DNA of 64,000 nt from MGBC124762 sp048201935 (GCA_048201935.1 DBFBGR010000003.1:41957-105956), one strand, 5' to 3'. Counted from the stretch's first letter, positions 1 through 8,843 are shown. Program-made: numbers and translations. Notes: generated by a model not told the origin, from the sequence alone.

Positions 1-397
1 GCTCCTCGCCGTTCAACACCGCCTGATAGAGGTGGGCGATGGACCAGCGCTGGGGGATATTAAAGCCAAAAAGCTCCGTCAGCTCCGCCGCGGCGGGGCT
101 GGTGATGGTGTTTTGCCAGGTGCGGAAGGGGACCAGCAGGTTCCAGTCCTTGTCAAAGGCCAGATAGCCGTGCATCATGGCCGACACCCCGGCGGCGGCG
201 ATGTTCTGCCGGTCCGCCACCTGGCCCAGAGCGGCCTTCAGCCCGGTCCAGACCTCGTTCAGCGGGTAGGTCCACACGCCGTTTTCATACCGGGAGGCCC
301 AGGTGTAGTCTCCGGAGGAGCTGGGCTGGAAGCCGCCGTCGATGGTGACGGCCTTGATCCGGGTGGAGCCCAGCTCGATGCCCAAACAGGTCTTCAT
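1..397 (-). CDS. FGGY-family carbohydrate kinase, N-terminal part (cut by window edge)
   Basis: The first 132 residues of a sugar kinase are visible; the rest lies beyond the left edge. The N-terminus carries the FGGY phosphate-1 loop (GIELGSTRIKAV, about residues 6-17), followed by the SAMMHGYLAFD and FRTWQN segments seen in ribulokinase/xylulokinase-like members. It would phosphorylate a pentose or related sugar in the cytoplasm. It starts at ATG 397 after an AAGGGGG ribosome site and follows the ABC permease by 12 bases, so it is the last visible gene of the transporter operon. The AraR-like repressor at the other end of the locus suggests an arabinose or ribulose substrate, but that is inference; the C-terminal substrate residues are not visible. 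Confidence 0.85.
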   Translation of the reverse strand, partial: MKTCLGIELGSTRIKAVTIDGGFQPSSSGDYTWASRYENGVWTYPLNEVWTGLKAALGQVADRQNIAAAGVSAMMHGYLAFDKDWNLLVPFRTWQNTITSPAAAELTELFGFNIPQRWSIAHLYQAVLNGEE

Positions 398-409
398 CTC
401 GCGGCCCCC

Positions 410-1462
410 TTACTTTTTGTTCTTGCGCAGCAGCACGATGCTCTGGATGACCAGGAACAGGCAGAGCATGACGGCCACGGTGATGTTGGACCACCAGGCC
501 TGGTCAAAGCCCAGAGCGGCCACGATGCGCTTGATGGTGTTCAGACTGAGCACGCCGAAGAAGCTGCCCACCACGTTACCCACGCCGCCGGTGAGCAGCG
601 TGCCGCCGATGATGGACGAGGCGATGGCGTTCATCTCGTCTCCCGCACCGTAGGCCACGTCGCCGCCGCCGGTGTGGAGGAAGTAGAGCACGCCGCCCAG
701 TCCGGCCAGCACGCCGCACAGCACGTGGGCCAGGAACTTGGTCCGGCGGACGTTGATGCCCAGCATGTTGGCGCTTTGGCTGTTGCCGCCCACGGCGTAG
801 AAGCCGCGGCCCAGCTTGGTCCAGCGCAGCAAGCAGAACAGGGCCACCACCACCAGCAGCGCCACGATGACGCCGATCTCCACATAGGCGTCGATGTAGT
901 TGCCCAGCTTGTTGGTGGAGCCAAGGCCCGGCACGGTGATGCGGGTGTCCTTCACCGCCAGGAAGTCGGGGTTGGTGACCCGGACGGGCTCCTTGCTTAC
1001 GATGGTGGTCATGCCCTTGGCAAAGAACATCCCCGCCAGGGAGACGATGAAGGGCTGGATGCCCAGATGGGCCACCAAAAAGCCCTGGACCACGCCAAAG
1101 GCCAGGCCGATGGCCAGACCGATGAGGATGGCGGTGGGCAGGCTGCCGCCCTGCCGCTCCAGGTGTACCGCGCAGGTCATGCACACCAGGCACGTGACGC
1201 CGCCGACGCTGATGTCGATGCCCCCGGTGATCATGACCACGCTCATGCCGCAGGCCAGAACGATGAGGGAGGCGTTGTTGTTGAGGATGTCCAGGAAGGT
1301 CTGGCCCTTGGCGAAGCCGCCGCCCAGACCGAACACGGCGAAGAGGTACAACAGGAAGAACACCGCAATGGTGATGGAGAGCAGCAGGTTGGTGTCGCTG
1401 ATGGCGACCCGCTCTTTATTGCTGAGACGGCCCTGCTTGTCGATGGCGATCCCCTTCGGCAT
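410..1462 (-). CDS. Sugar ABC transporter permease (YjfF/RbsC-like)
   Basis: 350-residue integral membrane protein of the RbsC/AraH permease family, with about eight to ten hydrophobic segments from residue 27 onward. The conserved segment GGIDISVGG (about residues 80-88) and the loop before it are typical of this family. It forms the channel together with the preceding permease and is driven by the upstream ATPase. It starts one base after the stop of the preceding permease, so the two are translationally coupled. A two-permease arrangement with one binding protein and one double ATPase matches the E. coli galactofuranose system YtfQRT-YjfF, of which this would be the YjfF partner. Substrate is not provable from sequence. 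Confidence 0.9.
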   Translation of the reverse strand: MPKGIAIDKQGRLSNKERVAISDTNLLLSITIAVFFLLYLFAVFGLGGGFAKGQTFLDILNNNASLIVLACGMSVVMITGGIDISVGGVTCLVCMTCAVHLERQGGSLPTAILIGLAIGLAFGVVQGFLVAHLGIQPFIVSLAGMFFAKGMTTIVSKEPVRVTNPDFLAVKDTRITVPGLGSTNKLGNYIDAYVEIGVIVALLVVVALFCLLRWTKLGRGFYAVGGNSQSANMLGINVRRTKFLAHVLCGVLAGLGGVLYFLHTGGGDVAYGAGDEMNAIASSIIGGTLLTGGVGNVVGSFFGVLSLNTIKRIVAALGFDQAWWSNITVAVMLCLFLVIQSIVLLRKNKK

Positions 1463-1463
1463 C

Positions 1464-2573
1464 TCAGGCCACCTCCTTCCCGGCCTTGGCAGGCGCTTTT
1501 TTCAGCTTGGACAGTTTCTCACGCACCACCGGGGCGCTGAGCACCACCAGCAAGATGACCACCACCGCCTTATAGGCGGGCAGGGCGGCGGAGGAGACGT
1601 TCTTGCTGAACAAGGTGACGTTCAAAAACTGGATGACGTAAGCGCCCAGGATGGAGCCGTAGATGTTGAACTTGCCGCCGGAGAGGGCGTTGCCGCCCAG
1701 GGCCACGGCCAGGATGGCGTCCATCTCGATGTTCTCGGCGATGCGAGAGTAGTTGATGGAGCCGCTGCGGCTGACCTGGATGAAGCCGGCGATGGCCACG
1801 CAGAAGCCCAGGATCATGTAGGTCATGAGCTTAATGAGCTGGGGGTTCAGGCCGTTGAGCCGGGCGGAGCTGGCGTTGATGCCCACCGACTGGGTGTAGA
1901 GCCCCAGGTTGGTGAACTTCAGCGCCGCCCAGAACAGTAGGATCATAAAGGCGGTGATGAAGATGGGCGTGGGGATGGGCACGCCGGGCAGGAAGGTGCC
2001 GGCGTACTTGAACACCGGGTCGGTGACGAAGGGGAGCTGGTTGTTGTTGATCCAGGCGGCGATGGACCGCCCGGCGGTGAACAGGATCAGCGTGGCCACC
2101 ATGGGCTGGATCTTGAAGTAGGCCACCAGGGTGCCGTTGAACGCGCCAAAGCACAAACTCACCAAAATGCCCACGAAGAGGGCCAAAAAGAGGTTGGCCT
2201 GCATGGTGTCGGTGGCGGTCATGCCGCCGGAGACCAGCCGGAGGATGACGCTGCCGGCGATGGCCATGGCCGCGCCCACCGAGATGTCCTGCCCGCCGGA
2301 GGAGGCGGTGACCAACGTCATGCCGATGGACAGGATGACCAGCTCCGAGGCGTTGTCCAGCACCGAGATGACGTTGCCGGTGAGCACCGGGTTGCCCAGG
2401 CTGTTCTCCTTCATGGTGATGGCGAAGAAGGAGGGGTTGGTGATCAGGTTATAGAGCACCAGCAGGGCCAGGGCCGCCAGAGGGATAAAAAGCTGCTGGC
2501 GCATCAGCCGCTTGACCAAATTCTCCTTGGGGCTTTGGAGCTTCTTTTTTGATTCCTTGACAGGGGTATTCAC
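1464..2573 (-). CDS. Sugar ABC transporter permease (YtfT-like)
   Basis: 369-residue membrane protein of the same RbsC-like permease family. It has a charged cytoplasmic N-terminus (residues 1-30), multiple membrane helices, and the family segment GGQDISVGAAMAIAG in the middle of the N-terminal half. A Lys-rich C-terminal tail follows the last helix. Its start overlaps the stop of the upstream ATPase gene by four bases (ATGA), and its stop is followed after one base by the second permease. It probably forms a heterodimeric channel with that neighbour. Confidence 0.9.
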   Translation of the reverse strand: MNTPVKESKKKLQSPKENLVKRLMRQQLFIPLAALALLVLYNLITNPSFFAITMKENSLGNPVLTGNVISVLDNASELVILSIGMTLVTASSGGQDISVGAAMAIAGSVILRLVSGGMTATDTMQANLFLALFVGILVSLCFGAFNGTLVAYFKIQPMVATLILFTAGRSIAAWINNNQLPFVTDPVFKYAGTFLPGVPIPTPIFITAFMILLFWAALKFTNLGLYTQSVGINASSARLNGLNPQLIKLMTYMILGFCVAIAGFIQVSRSGSINYSRIAENIEMDAILAVALGGNALSGGKFNIYGSILGAYVIQFLNVTLFSKNVSSAALPAYKAVVVILLVVLSAPVVREKLSKLKKAPAKAGKEVA

Positions 2574-4087
2574 TGTGCCTCACCTCCCGCGATGGTCGTC
2601 ATGATCTTGTCCTGGGTCAGGTCCTGACCGCTGAGCTCGCCTACGGCTTTGCGGTCGCGCATGACCACCAGCCGAGAGCAGGTGCGCAGCATCTCGTCGA
2701 TCTCCGAGGAGATGAAGGTGACGCTCTTGCCCTCGGCGGCCAGCTTCAGCACCAGCTTTTGAATTTCTACCTTGGTGCCGATGTCGATGCCCCGGGTGGG
2801 CTCGTCCAGGATCAGGTACTTGGGGTCGGTGAGCAGCCACCGGGCCAGGATGACCTTCTGCTGGTTGCCGCCGGACAGGGACTTGATGGGGGTGTCCGCC
2901 GAGGCGGTCTTGATCTCCAGCAGCTTGATGTACTCGTCGGCAAAAGCCTCGGCCTGGGCCCGGGAGAAGGGCCGGAAGAAGCCCTTCATCACCTGCAGGG
3001 CCAGGATGATGTTTTCCCGGACGCTGAGGTCGCCCACGATGCCGTCGCCCTTGCGGTCCTCGGGCAGATAGCCGATGCCTTTTTTCATGGCCTGAAGGGG
3101 CTTGTGGATGCGCACGCTCTGGCCGTCCATCTTCACGCTGCCGCCGGTGACGTGGTCGGCGCCGAAGATGGCCCGGACGCACTCGCTGCGGCCCGAGCCC
3201 AGAAGTCCGGTGAAGCCGTTGACCTCGCCCTTGCGGATGGAGAAGTCGAAGGGCTTGATGCCCGCGCTACTGCAAAGGCCCTGGGCCTCCAGCACGGGGG
3301 CCTCTGCGGTGTCCGCGGTGACAATGCCGGCCTCGCCCTTGATGTCGGCCATGTCGTCCAGCTCCTTGCCCAGCATCTTGGACACCAACTGGACCCGGGG
3401 CAGGTCCTGGATGACGTATTCTCCCACCAACTGGCCGTCCCGGAGGACGGTGATGCGGTCGCAGACCTCGTAGACCTGGTCCAGGAAGTGAGTGACGAAG
3501 ATGATGCCCACGCCCTTGGCCTTCAGATCACGCATGAGGCCGAAGAGCTTTTGCACCTCCTGCTCGTCCAGGGAGGAGGTGGGCTCGTCCAAAATGAGGA
3601 CCTTACACTCCATGTCCACCGCCCGGGCGATGGCCACCATCTGCTGCACGGCGATGGAGCATGAGCCAAGCTGCTGCTTGGGGCTGGCGGGGATGCCCAG
3701 GGAGGTCAGGATCTTCTTGGCCCCGGCGTTCATCTTGCGCCAGCTGGCCCCCGCGCCCTTGGTGCGGCCGATGTACATATTCTCCGCCACAGTCAGGTTG
3801 GGGCAGAGGGTGATCTCCTGGTAGACGGTGCTGATGCCCGCGTGCTGGGCGTCCTGGGGCGAGCGGATGACGGCGGCGCCTTCCTGACCGCTGATGTAGA
3901 TCTGCCCGCCGTCCTTGGGATAGACGCCGGTGAGCACCTTGATGAGGGTGGATTTTCCCGCGCCGTTCTCTCCCATCAGGGCGTGGATCTCACCTTGGCG
4001 CAGGGTGAAGTCCACGTCCTGGAGGGCACGCACGCCGGGGAAGTATTTGCAGATGCCGCGCATTTCCAATACCGCGCCTTCCTGCAT
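2570..4087 (-). CDS. Sugar ABC transporter ATP-binding protein, two ABC domains (YtfR/MglA-like)
   Basis: 505-residue double ATPase that powers monosaccharide import. The first half has Walker A GENGAGKSTL (about residues 39-48), Walker B VLILDEPTSSL and a divergent signature. The second half has a degenerate Walker A (GLLGSGRSE), the signature LSGGNQQKV and Walker B YLILDEPTRGID. An active first site and a degenerate second Walker A are the rule in the MglA/RbsA family. It starts at ATG 4087, nine bases after GGAGG. It lies between the binding-protein gene, from which it is separated by a strong hairpin, and the two permeases. Confidence 0.93.
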   Translation of the reverse strand: MQEGAVLEMRGICKYFPGVRALQDVDFTLRQGEIHALMGENGAGKSTLIKVLTGVYPKDGGQIYISGQEGAAVIRSPQDAQHAGISTVYQEITLCPNLTVAENMYIGRTKGAGASWRKMNAGAKKILTSLGIPASPKQQLGSCSIAVQQMVAIARAVDMECKVLILDEPTSSLDEQEVQKLFGLMRDLKAKGVGIIFVTHFLDQVYEVCDRITVLRDGQLVGEYVIQDLPRVQLVSKMLGKELDDMADIKGEAGIVTADTAEAPVLEAQGLCSSAGIKPFDFSIRKGEVNGFTGLLGSGRSECVRAIFGADHVTGGSVKMDGQSVRIHKPLQAMKKGIGYLPEDRKGDGIVGDLSVRENIILALQVMKGFFRPFSRAQAEAFADEYIKLLEIKTASADTPIKSLSGGNQQKVILARWLLTDPKYLILDEPTRGIDIGTKVEIQKLVLKLAAEGKSVTFISSEIDEMLRTCSRLVVMRDRKAVGELSGQDLTQDKIMTTIAGGEAQ

Positions 4088-4121
4088 AGGGACACGCCTC
4101 CATTCTTTTGATATTGAAACG

Positions 4122-4149
4122 CGCGGCGCGGCTGGTATGCCGCGCCGCG
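4122..4149 (-). other. GC-rich hairpin between binding-protein and ATPase genes
   Basis: Perfect 11-bp inverted repeat (CGCGGCGCGGC, 4122-4132, and its complement, 4139-4149) around a six-base loop. No T-run follows in the direction of transcription, so it is unlikely to be a full intrinsic terminator. Hairpins at this position in ABC operons commonly stabilise the upstream mRNA so that binding protein is made in excess; that role is inferred. Confidence 0.6.
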
Positions 4150-4188
4150 TGTCGGATCACAGGGTGTTAGATGATGTAGTTGTCCCGA

Positions 4189-5205
4189 TCAGGTGCCGTA
4201 GGTGGCCACGTCCTCGGCGGTAACGGTGTCGCAGTCAAAGCCCTGCTCGGGGGTGTAGATGATCTTCTGAGCGGGGGTCTTGCCGGCCACCAGGTCCTTG
4301 ATGATGCCGTCCACGGTCTCGGCCTGCAGGGGGTTGCACAGGCCCATGTAGTTCCAGCGGCCCTCCAGCACGGACTCGAAGGCCCACTTGTCGCTGTCAA
4401 AGCCCATCAGGATCACGTCGCCACCCTTGCCGTGGGTGATGCCGGCGGCGTCCAGAGCGGCCTCAGCGCCGCGGGCCATGCCGTTGTTCTCGGCGTAGAT
4501 GACGTTGAAGGACTTGCCAGAGTTGATGACGGACTGGACGATGGTCTTGGCGGTCTCCTCGCTCCAGTCGGCGGTCTGCTGGGTGACATAGTTCCAGTTG
4601 CCCTCAGCGGCGACCTTTTCGTCCAGAGCGCCGGTGCGGCCGAGCTGAGCGTCGGAGCCCATGTGGCCCTGGATGTGGATGATGTTGTACTCGTCCAGAC
4701 CCTGAGCGGCCAGCCAATCCACGGCGGTCTTGCCCTCGGCGGGCATGTCGGAGACCACGGCGGCCACATACATGCTCTCGTCGGCCTCCAGCATACGGTC
4801 AAAGAGGATGATCTGGGTGCCGGCGGCCTGGGCGTCCTTCAGCACGGTGTCCCAGCCGGTGGTGGAGGCGGGGGAGAGGAGCAGGAAGTCCACCTCGTCC
4901 TGGATCATCTGCTGGGCGGTGGCGATCTGCTGCGCGGCGTCGTTGTTGTTATAGAAGGTGGTCTTGTAGCCGTTGGCCTCGGTGAAGGTGGCCCGCATGG
5001 CCGCGTCGTTGGCGGTGCGGTAGCCGGACTCGTTGGGGTCGTTGTTGATGACGCCCACGGTGATGAGCTCGTTGGTCACGGGAGCGTCAGTAGCGGGAGT
5101 ATCGGTGGTGGGGGTATCCGTGGGGTCGGTGCTGCCGTTGCCGCCGCAAGCGGCCAGGGCCAGGAGCATGACCAGCGCCAAAGCGAGAGCGAGATACTTT
5201 TTCAT
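4189..5205 (-). CDS. Sugar ABC transporter substrate-binding lipoprotein (YtfQ-like)
   Basis: 338-residue secreted lipoprotein. The signal peptide ends in a lipobox LAAC with lipidated Cys20, followed by a Thr/Asp/Pro-rich linker (about residues 25-47). The rest is a type-1 periplasmic-binding fold (LITVGVINNDPNESGYRTAN start, FDRMLEAD and VIYAENNGMARGAEAAL segments) like the sugar-binding proteins YtfQ, RbsB and AraF. ATG 5205 is chosen over an upstream in-frame ATG because GGAGG lies eight to ten bases before it and the signal peptide begins there. It is the first gene of the transporter operon and captures the sugar outside the membrane. Confidence 0.93.
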   Translation of the reverse strand: MKKYLALALALVMLLALAACGGNGSTDPTDTPTTDTPATDAPVTNELITVGVINNDPNESGYRTANDAAMRATFTEANGYKTTFYNNNDAAQQIATAQQMIQDEVDFLLLSPASTTGWDTVLKDAQAAGTQIILFDRMLEADESMYVAAVVSDMPAEGKTAVDWLAAQGLDEYNIIHIQGHMGSDAQLGRTGALDEKVAAEGNWNYVTQQTADWSEETAKTIVQSVINSGKSFNVIYAENNGMARGAEAALDAAGITHGKGGDVILMGFDSDKWAFESVLEGRWNYMGLCNPLQAETVDGIIKDLVAGKTPAQKIIYTPEQGFDCDTVTAEDVATYGT

Positions 5206-5278
5206 TGCAAATGCCTCCATCTTGATAAAATTGTCCTTCCGGCCGGCCAAAGCGGAGCCGTTCAGACTCTGTACTCAA

Positions 5279-5307
5279 AGCATAGCGGCTTTCGTGATAA
5301 ATGTCAA
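5279..5307 (-). promoter_or_regulatory. Sigma-A promoter of the sugar transporter operon
   Basis: On the minus strand, TTGACA (5302-5307) and TATGCT (5279-5284) are separated by 17 bp. They lie about 75 bases ahead of the binding-protein start, directly beside the AraR-like half-sites. Confidence 0.75.
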
Positions 5308-5310
5308 TAG

Positions 5311-5358
5311 ATTTGTCTGTAATTTGTATAAACTTTGTGCAATTAAACAATACAAATT
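5311..5358. promoter_or_regulatory. Candidate AraR-type operator upstream of the transporter promoter
   Basis: A perfect 9-bp inverted repeat, AATTTGTAT (5321-5329) and ATACAAATT (5350-5358), plus an overlapping ATTTGTCTGTAA at 5311-5322. B. subtilis AraR sites follow ATTTGTACGTACAAAT, so the half-site agreement is good. It sits just upstream of the -35 of the transporter operon in an AT-rich 411-base gap (5206-5616) that contains no gene. Confidence 0.55.
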
Positions 5359-5460
5359 GAAAAACCGCCTGCCAAAGAAAATGAGAATCTGGATAAATTA
5401 TCCTGATTTGCTATTGATTTGCAGAAAAGTATAAAAGTTTGAAAAAATAATATTCGAAAA

Positions 5461-5470
5461 AATTTGTACG
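5461..5470. promoter_or_regulatory. AraR-like half-site AATTTGTACG
   Basis: An exact match to one half of the AraR consensus (ATTTGTACG) lies about 85-95 bp upstream of the repressor promoter and 100 bp from the other candidate operator. The second half is not conserved. A distant pair of sites would allow looping, as known for AraR. Confidence 0.4.
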
Positions 5471-5553
5471 CTTTTTGAGAACGGGACGGGATTTTTTCAC
5501 GAATTTTGCACAAAAACCGGGGACAAGCTCAGGGGAGCGGGGGAAACTTGGCC

Positions 5554-5582
5554 TTGCAACCGGGGCCGGGCTCGGCTATAAT
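5554..5582 (+). promoter_or_regulatory. Promoter of the AraR-like repressor gene
   Basis: TTGCAA (5554-5559) and TATAAT (5577-5582) are spaced by 17 bp, 35 bases before the start codon. Confidence 0.7.
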
Positions 5583-5616
5583 TTCCAAAGAAGCATATGT
5601 GGAGGGAGGGAGCGCT

Positions 5617-6714
5617 ATGCCGCACAAATATCAAGCCATCGCCGAGGAGCTCTCCATCCACATCCGGGCGGGCAAGTACGCCAACGCCCAGACCCTGCCC
5701 ACGGAGATGGAGCTGGTGGAGGAGTACCAGGTCAGCCGCCAGACGGTGCGCCAGGCCTTGTCGGTGCTGGTGAAGGGCGGGCTCATCGAAAAGCGCCAGG
5801 GCAGCGGCTCCTACATCCGCCGGGGCAAGGCGGAGAGCCTCGCCGCCCCCAGCCGGAGCGTGGCGGTGATCACCACCTATATCAGCGATTACATCTTCCC
5901 CAGCATCCTCCGGGAGATCGAGACCGTCCTGGCCCGGAACAACTGCACCACGCTGCTGTACTCCACCCAGAACCTGGTGGACAACGAGCGGGCCATCCTC
6001 AACAACCTGCTCACCACCCCGGTGGACGGCATTTTGGTGGAGGGGAGCAAGACGGTGCTGCCCAATCCCAACCTGGACCTCTACCAGCAGTTCATCGCCC
6101 GGGACATCCCCTTGGTGTTCTTCCACGGGGCCTACCCCAGCCTGCCTCAAGCTTTGTCGGTGATGGACGACAACCAGGGCGGCGGGCGGCTCTTGGTGGA
6201 GTACCTCTATAAAAAGGACCATGACCGCATCGGCGGCATCTTCAAAAGCGACGATATCCAGGGTCTGCAGCGCTACGAGGGCTATACCGCCGCCCTGCGG
6301 GACCTGGGCTGCTCGCTGGACGACCGGCGGGTCATCTGGTACGACACCGAGACCAAGGACCAGCTCCTCAACGCCCCCTTTCCCCAGCGGAGCCGGGCGG
6401 CGGAGATCATGCTGGACAAGCTGGAGGGATTGCTGAAGGAGTGCACGGCCATCGTGTGCTACAACGACGAGATCGCCAACTTCGTGGTCAATAGCCTCCT
6501 GCGTAAGGGCGTGGACGTGCCCGGGCAGGTGGCGGTGGTCAGCTTTGACAACAGCCGCTACAGCGACCTCTCCCCCGTGCCCATCACCTCCCTCTCCCAC
6601 GGCAGGGACAACGTGGGCCAGCGGGCGGCGGAGCTGATCCTGCAGCTCCTGCGTGGCGAGGGCGGTGTCTCCCAGCAGGTCCCCTGGACCCTGGTGGAAA
6701 AGTCCAGCGGGTGA
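5617..6714 (+). CDS. AraR-like transcriptional repressor (GntR DNA-binding domain plus LacI-type sensor)
   Basis: 365 residues. Residues 1-70 form a GntR-type winged helix (LPTEMELVEEYQVSRQTVRQ and GSGSYI wing). Residues 80-365 resemble the LacI/RbsB periplasmic-binding fold (VAVITTYISDYIFPSI at its start; ISFDNS-like VVSFDNSRYSDLSPVPI near the end). This fusion is the hallmark of AraR. ATG 5617 is preceded by GGAGGGAGGG. It is divergent from the transporter operon and probably represses it until the sugar effector binds the C-terminal domain. AATTTGTA half-sites in the shared gap support this. The effector is not known; arabinose is a guess. Confidence 0.88.
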   Translation: MPHKYQAIAEELSIHIRAGKYANAQTLPTEMELVEEYQVSRQTVRQALSVLVKGGLIEKRQGSGSYIRRGKAESLAAPSRSVAVITTYISDYIFPSILREIETVLARNNCTTLLYSTQNLVDNERAILNNLLTTPVDGILVEGSKTVLPNPNLDLYQQFIARDIPLVFFHGAYPSLPQALSVMDDNQGGGRLLVEYLYKKDHDRIGGIFKSDDIQGLQRYEGYTAALRDLGCSLDDRRVIWYDTETKDQLLNAPFPQRSRAAEIMLDKLEGLLKECTAIVCYNDEIANFVVNSLLRKGVDVPGQVAVVSFDNSRYSDLSPVPITSLSHGRDNVGQRAAELILQLLRGEGGVSQQVPWTLVEKSSG

Positions 6715-6743
6715 GACCGGCCCGGGCTGATGCGGATGTCGGC

Positions 6744-6789
6744 CACCAAAAAGCGCGTGGAAACTTTTGTTTCCACGCGCTTTTTGGTG
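6744..6789. terminator. Bidirectional terminator
   Basis: Perfect 21-bp inverted repeat (6744-6764 and 6769-6789) with a TTTT loop. A-runs and T-runs at the arms allow it to stop both the repressor gene and the convergent DUF4832-type gene. Confidence 0.85.
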
Positions 6790-6802
6790 CCTGTCTCTTG
6801 GG

Positions 6803-8806
6803 CTAGGCCGGATGCTGGATCAAGACCACCTTGGCTGTTTGGGGAGCCAGCGACCTGTCTGCCAGCCAGAAAAGGCTGGCCCTTTCCAGGGCGCCCTCCA
6901 GTTGGATGTGTTTGCCCGGCGTCAGTTCCCAAAGGGTCAGGAACTGGCCGTCCGCACTGTATGACGCGGCGTATACCCGTCCCTGGGGCGGTGTGCCGGT
7001 GGCGGTCAATTCTCCGTCGAGGGTACACTGCCAGTTCAGCGTGCCCAATGTACCAGCGTAGCCGCTCACCGTAGTCGACTTGGTGACCTGGGTGGCGCCG
7101 ATGAGATTGGCCCCCAACGCTTCATCCCAGATGCCGTTGCCTTTGTTGGCAAAGCGAAGGCTCCGCTTGTTTTCGCTGCGCTCCTTGGGGTCGGTGATCT
7201 TGAGATAGATCTCATATTCCCCGGTGGGGACCTCTTTGTCAAAGCTGGTCAGGGGCAGGGAAAAGGCCAACTCGTGCCAGGCGGCCTTGTTGTCGGCCAG
7301 GCTGTTGAGGCTGGGCCGCCAGGTCCGAGGGTCGATGTCGGTGGCGGCCTGATAGACCGAGCCGTTTGCTTTTGATTTGAGGAAAACGCTCACTGCTTTG
7401 GCGTTGATGATGTTACCAAAGCCCACGTTTTGGATAGAGCCCTGGAACTTCAATTCGCCGTTTTGAGGTACAGAGGAACTGGCGTTGGCGTCTCGGAGAA
7501 CGATGCGGTAGCCCAGTCGGTCCCGCCAGTATTCCAGGCCGTTTTTTCCAGCGTAGACCGGGTCGTAGAGGGGCTCCACCTGGACGCCACGGTCCTCATA
7601 GGGTCTGGTGACATATTGGGTGTACTTGCTGTCTGAGACAGAAATGTCTTTCATGTTATCGTAGGAGAAGCTGGCCCAGCGCTTGTGGACAGCGTGGTCA
7701 TAGTCCGCGTTTAGATAGACCGTCTGGGCATAAGCGGCCTCCCAGGCCACAAAGGGATAGGTATTCCAAAGGGTCTGGCCACCCTGGGCCTCTCCGCCGT
7801 AGAGGGTATTCTGGCCGCGAAGCCAGGTCATGACCTTGGCCCGGTCATACTCCTCTCCCAGAGGCGCACCCTCCCAACCGGCTCCTTCGGACAGAGAGCC
7901 CCAGTCGTCTGGGTAGTCCTCGTCTCCTTTGTCGGCTCCGTAGGCGTAGCTGTCGTTGAACAGGCCAAAGCGGGCCTCGGGCGTGCCCGGCTGAGGGGCG
8001 GGGACCTGGTCGATGGTATCAAAGGTGTAATGTGTGCCGTATTTGCTGTTATACCAGGACAGGAACGCACCGGCGTGGACGGTGATACACCGGGAGCTGG
8101 GCACCGCGTCCAACAGGGCGTCCAGCAGCCAGGTATAGGCCTCGGGGCTTGTGCCAAAGGTAGTGGAGTGCATTTCGCCCCAGGGGCCGAAAAAGCCGCC
8201 GTCCACCGCCATGATGACATCCTCGTATTCATGAAGGATGGGCTTGAGTTGGGCGATGTGGGTCAGGAGCGTTTCCTTGTCCGGCTCGATCTGGGGCAAG
8301 CGCATGGCATCCTTGGAGTCGTCATAGCTCCATCCCTCACCATCGTAGGTAAAGCGGACGAGAACTACATTTTCGCTGTCGCGCACCTCCTGAAGCCTGG
8401 CGCGGATGTAGGCCAGGCCGTCATCTGTGATAGGTTGGGAGGTGCCGTACGACCAGGACGAGGAGGAGGTGCCGCTCTTGGGCTTGGCGGTCAGGGCGTT
8501 GGAGGAGTAATTGCGCAGATCAAAATAGACGTGGCTGATCCGGGTGGCAATGGAGACGTTGGACACGATCTGGGGCGTTTCGCCTACCTCCATCTCTCCC
8601 TTGCCCTTGCCGGACACTGGGACCACCATGCCGTCGTTGGGGATATAAAAGCCCCGGTCGGGGTTAGGGATGTCCACGGGGTCTTCCGTGTAATCCAGAT
8701 TTTGAGGGACCAGCTGTTCCTCCGCGGCCAGAGCGGGCGCGGCCAAGGGCAGGGCCAGGCACAGACAGAGAGATATAGCCAGCGCGCGGCCAAATAACCG
8801 TCTCAT
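6803..8806 (-). CDS. Exported DUF4874/DUF4832-type protein
   Basis: 667-residue secreted protein with a signal peptide (residues 1-24, cut after ALA). The mature start NLDYTEDPVDIPNPDRGFY and the central GPWGEMHSTTFG and FNDSYAYGADKGDEDY segments match the DUF4874 then DUF4832 architecture, which has a TIM-barrel look like glycoside hydrolases. The C-terminal 200 residues look like beta-sandwich domains (VGFGNIINAKAVSVFLKSKA). The start at 8806 is set by AGGAGGT eight bases upstream; the upstream in-frame codons are not part of the signal peptide. It is a single-gene unit bounded by a terminator and a tRNA. A role in extracellular carbohydrate handling is likely but unproven. Confidence 0.8.
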   Translation of the reverse strand: MRRLFGRALAISLCLCLALPLAAPALAAEEQLVPQNLDYTEDPVDIPNPDRGFYIPNDGMVVPVSGKGKGEMEVGETPQIVSNVSIATRISHVYFDLRNYSSNALTAKPKSGTSSSSWSYGTSQPITDDGLAYIRARLQEVRDSENVVLVRFTYDGEGWSYDDSKDAMRLPQIEPDKETLLTHIAQLKPILHEYEDVIMAVDGGFFGPWGEMHSTTFGTSPEAYTWLLDALLDAVPSSRCITVHAGAFLSWYNSKYGTHYTFDTIDQVPAPQPGTPEARFGLFNDSYAYGADKGDEDYPDDWGSLSEGAGWEGAPLGEEYDRAKVMTWLRGQNTLYGGEAQGGQTLWNTYPFVAWEAAYAQTVYLNADYDHAVHKRWASFSYDNMKDISVSDSKYTQYVTRPYEDRGVQVEPLYDPVYAGKNGLEYWRDRLGYRIVLRDANASSSVPQNGELKFQGSIQNVGFGNIINAKAVSVFLKSKANGSVYQAATDIDPRTWRPSLNSLADNKAAWHELAFSLPLTSFDKEVPTGEYEIYLKITDPKERSENKRSLRFANKGNGIWDEALGANLIGATQVTKSTTVSGYAGTLGTLNWQCTLDGELTATGTPPQGRVYAASYSADGQFLTLWELTPGKHIQLEGALERASLFWLADRSLAPQTAKVVLIQHPA

Positions 8807-8843
8807 TATAACGACCTCCTTGATCGTATTCAATATCCATTTC

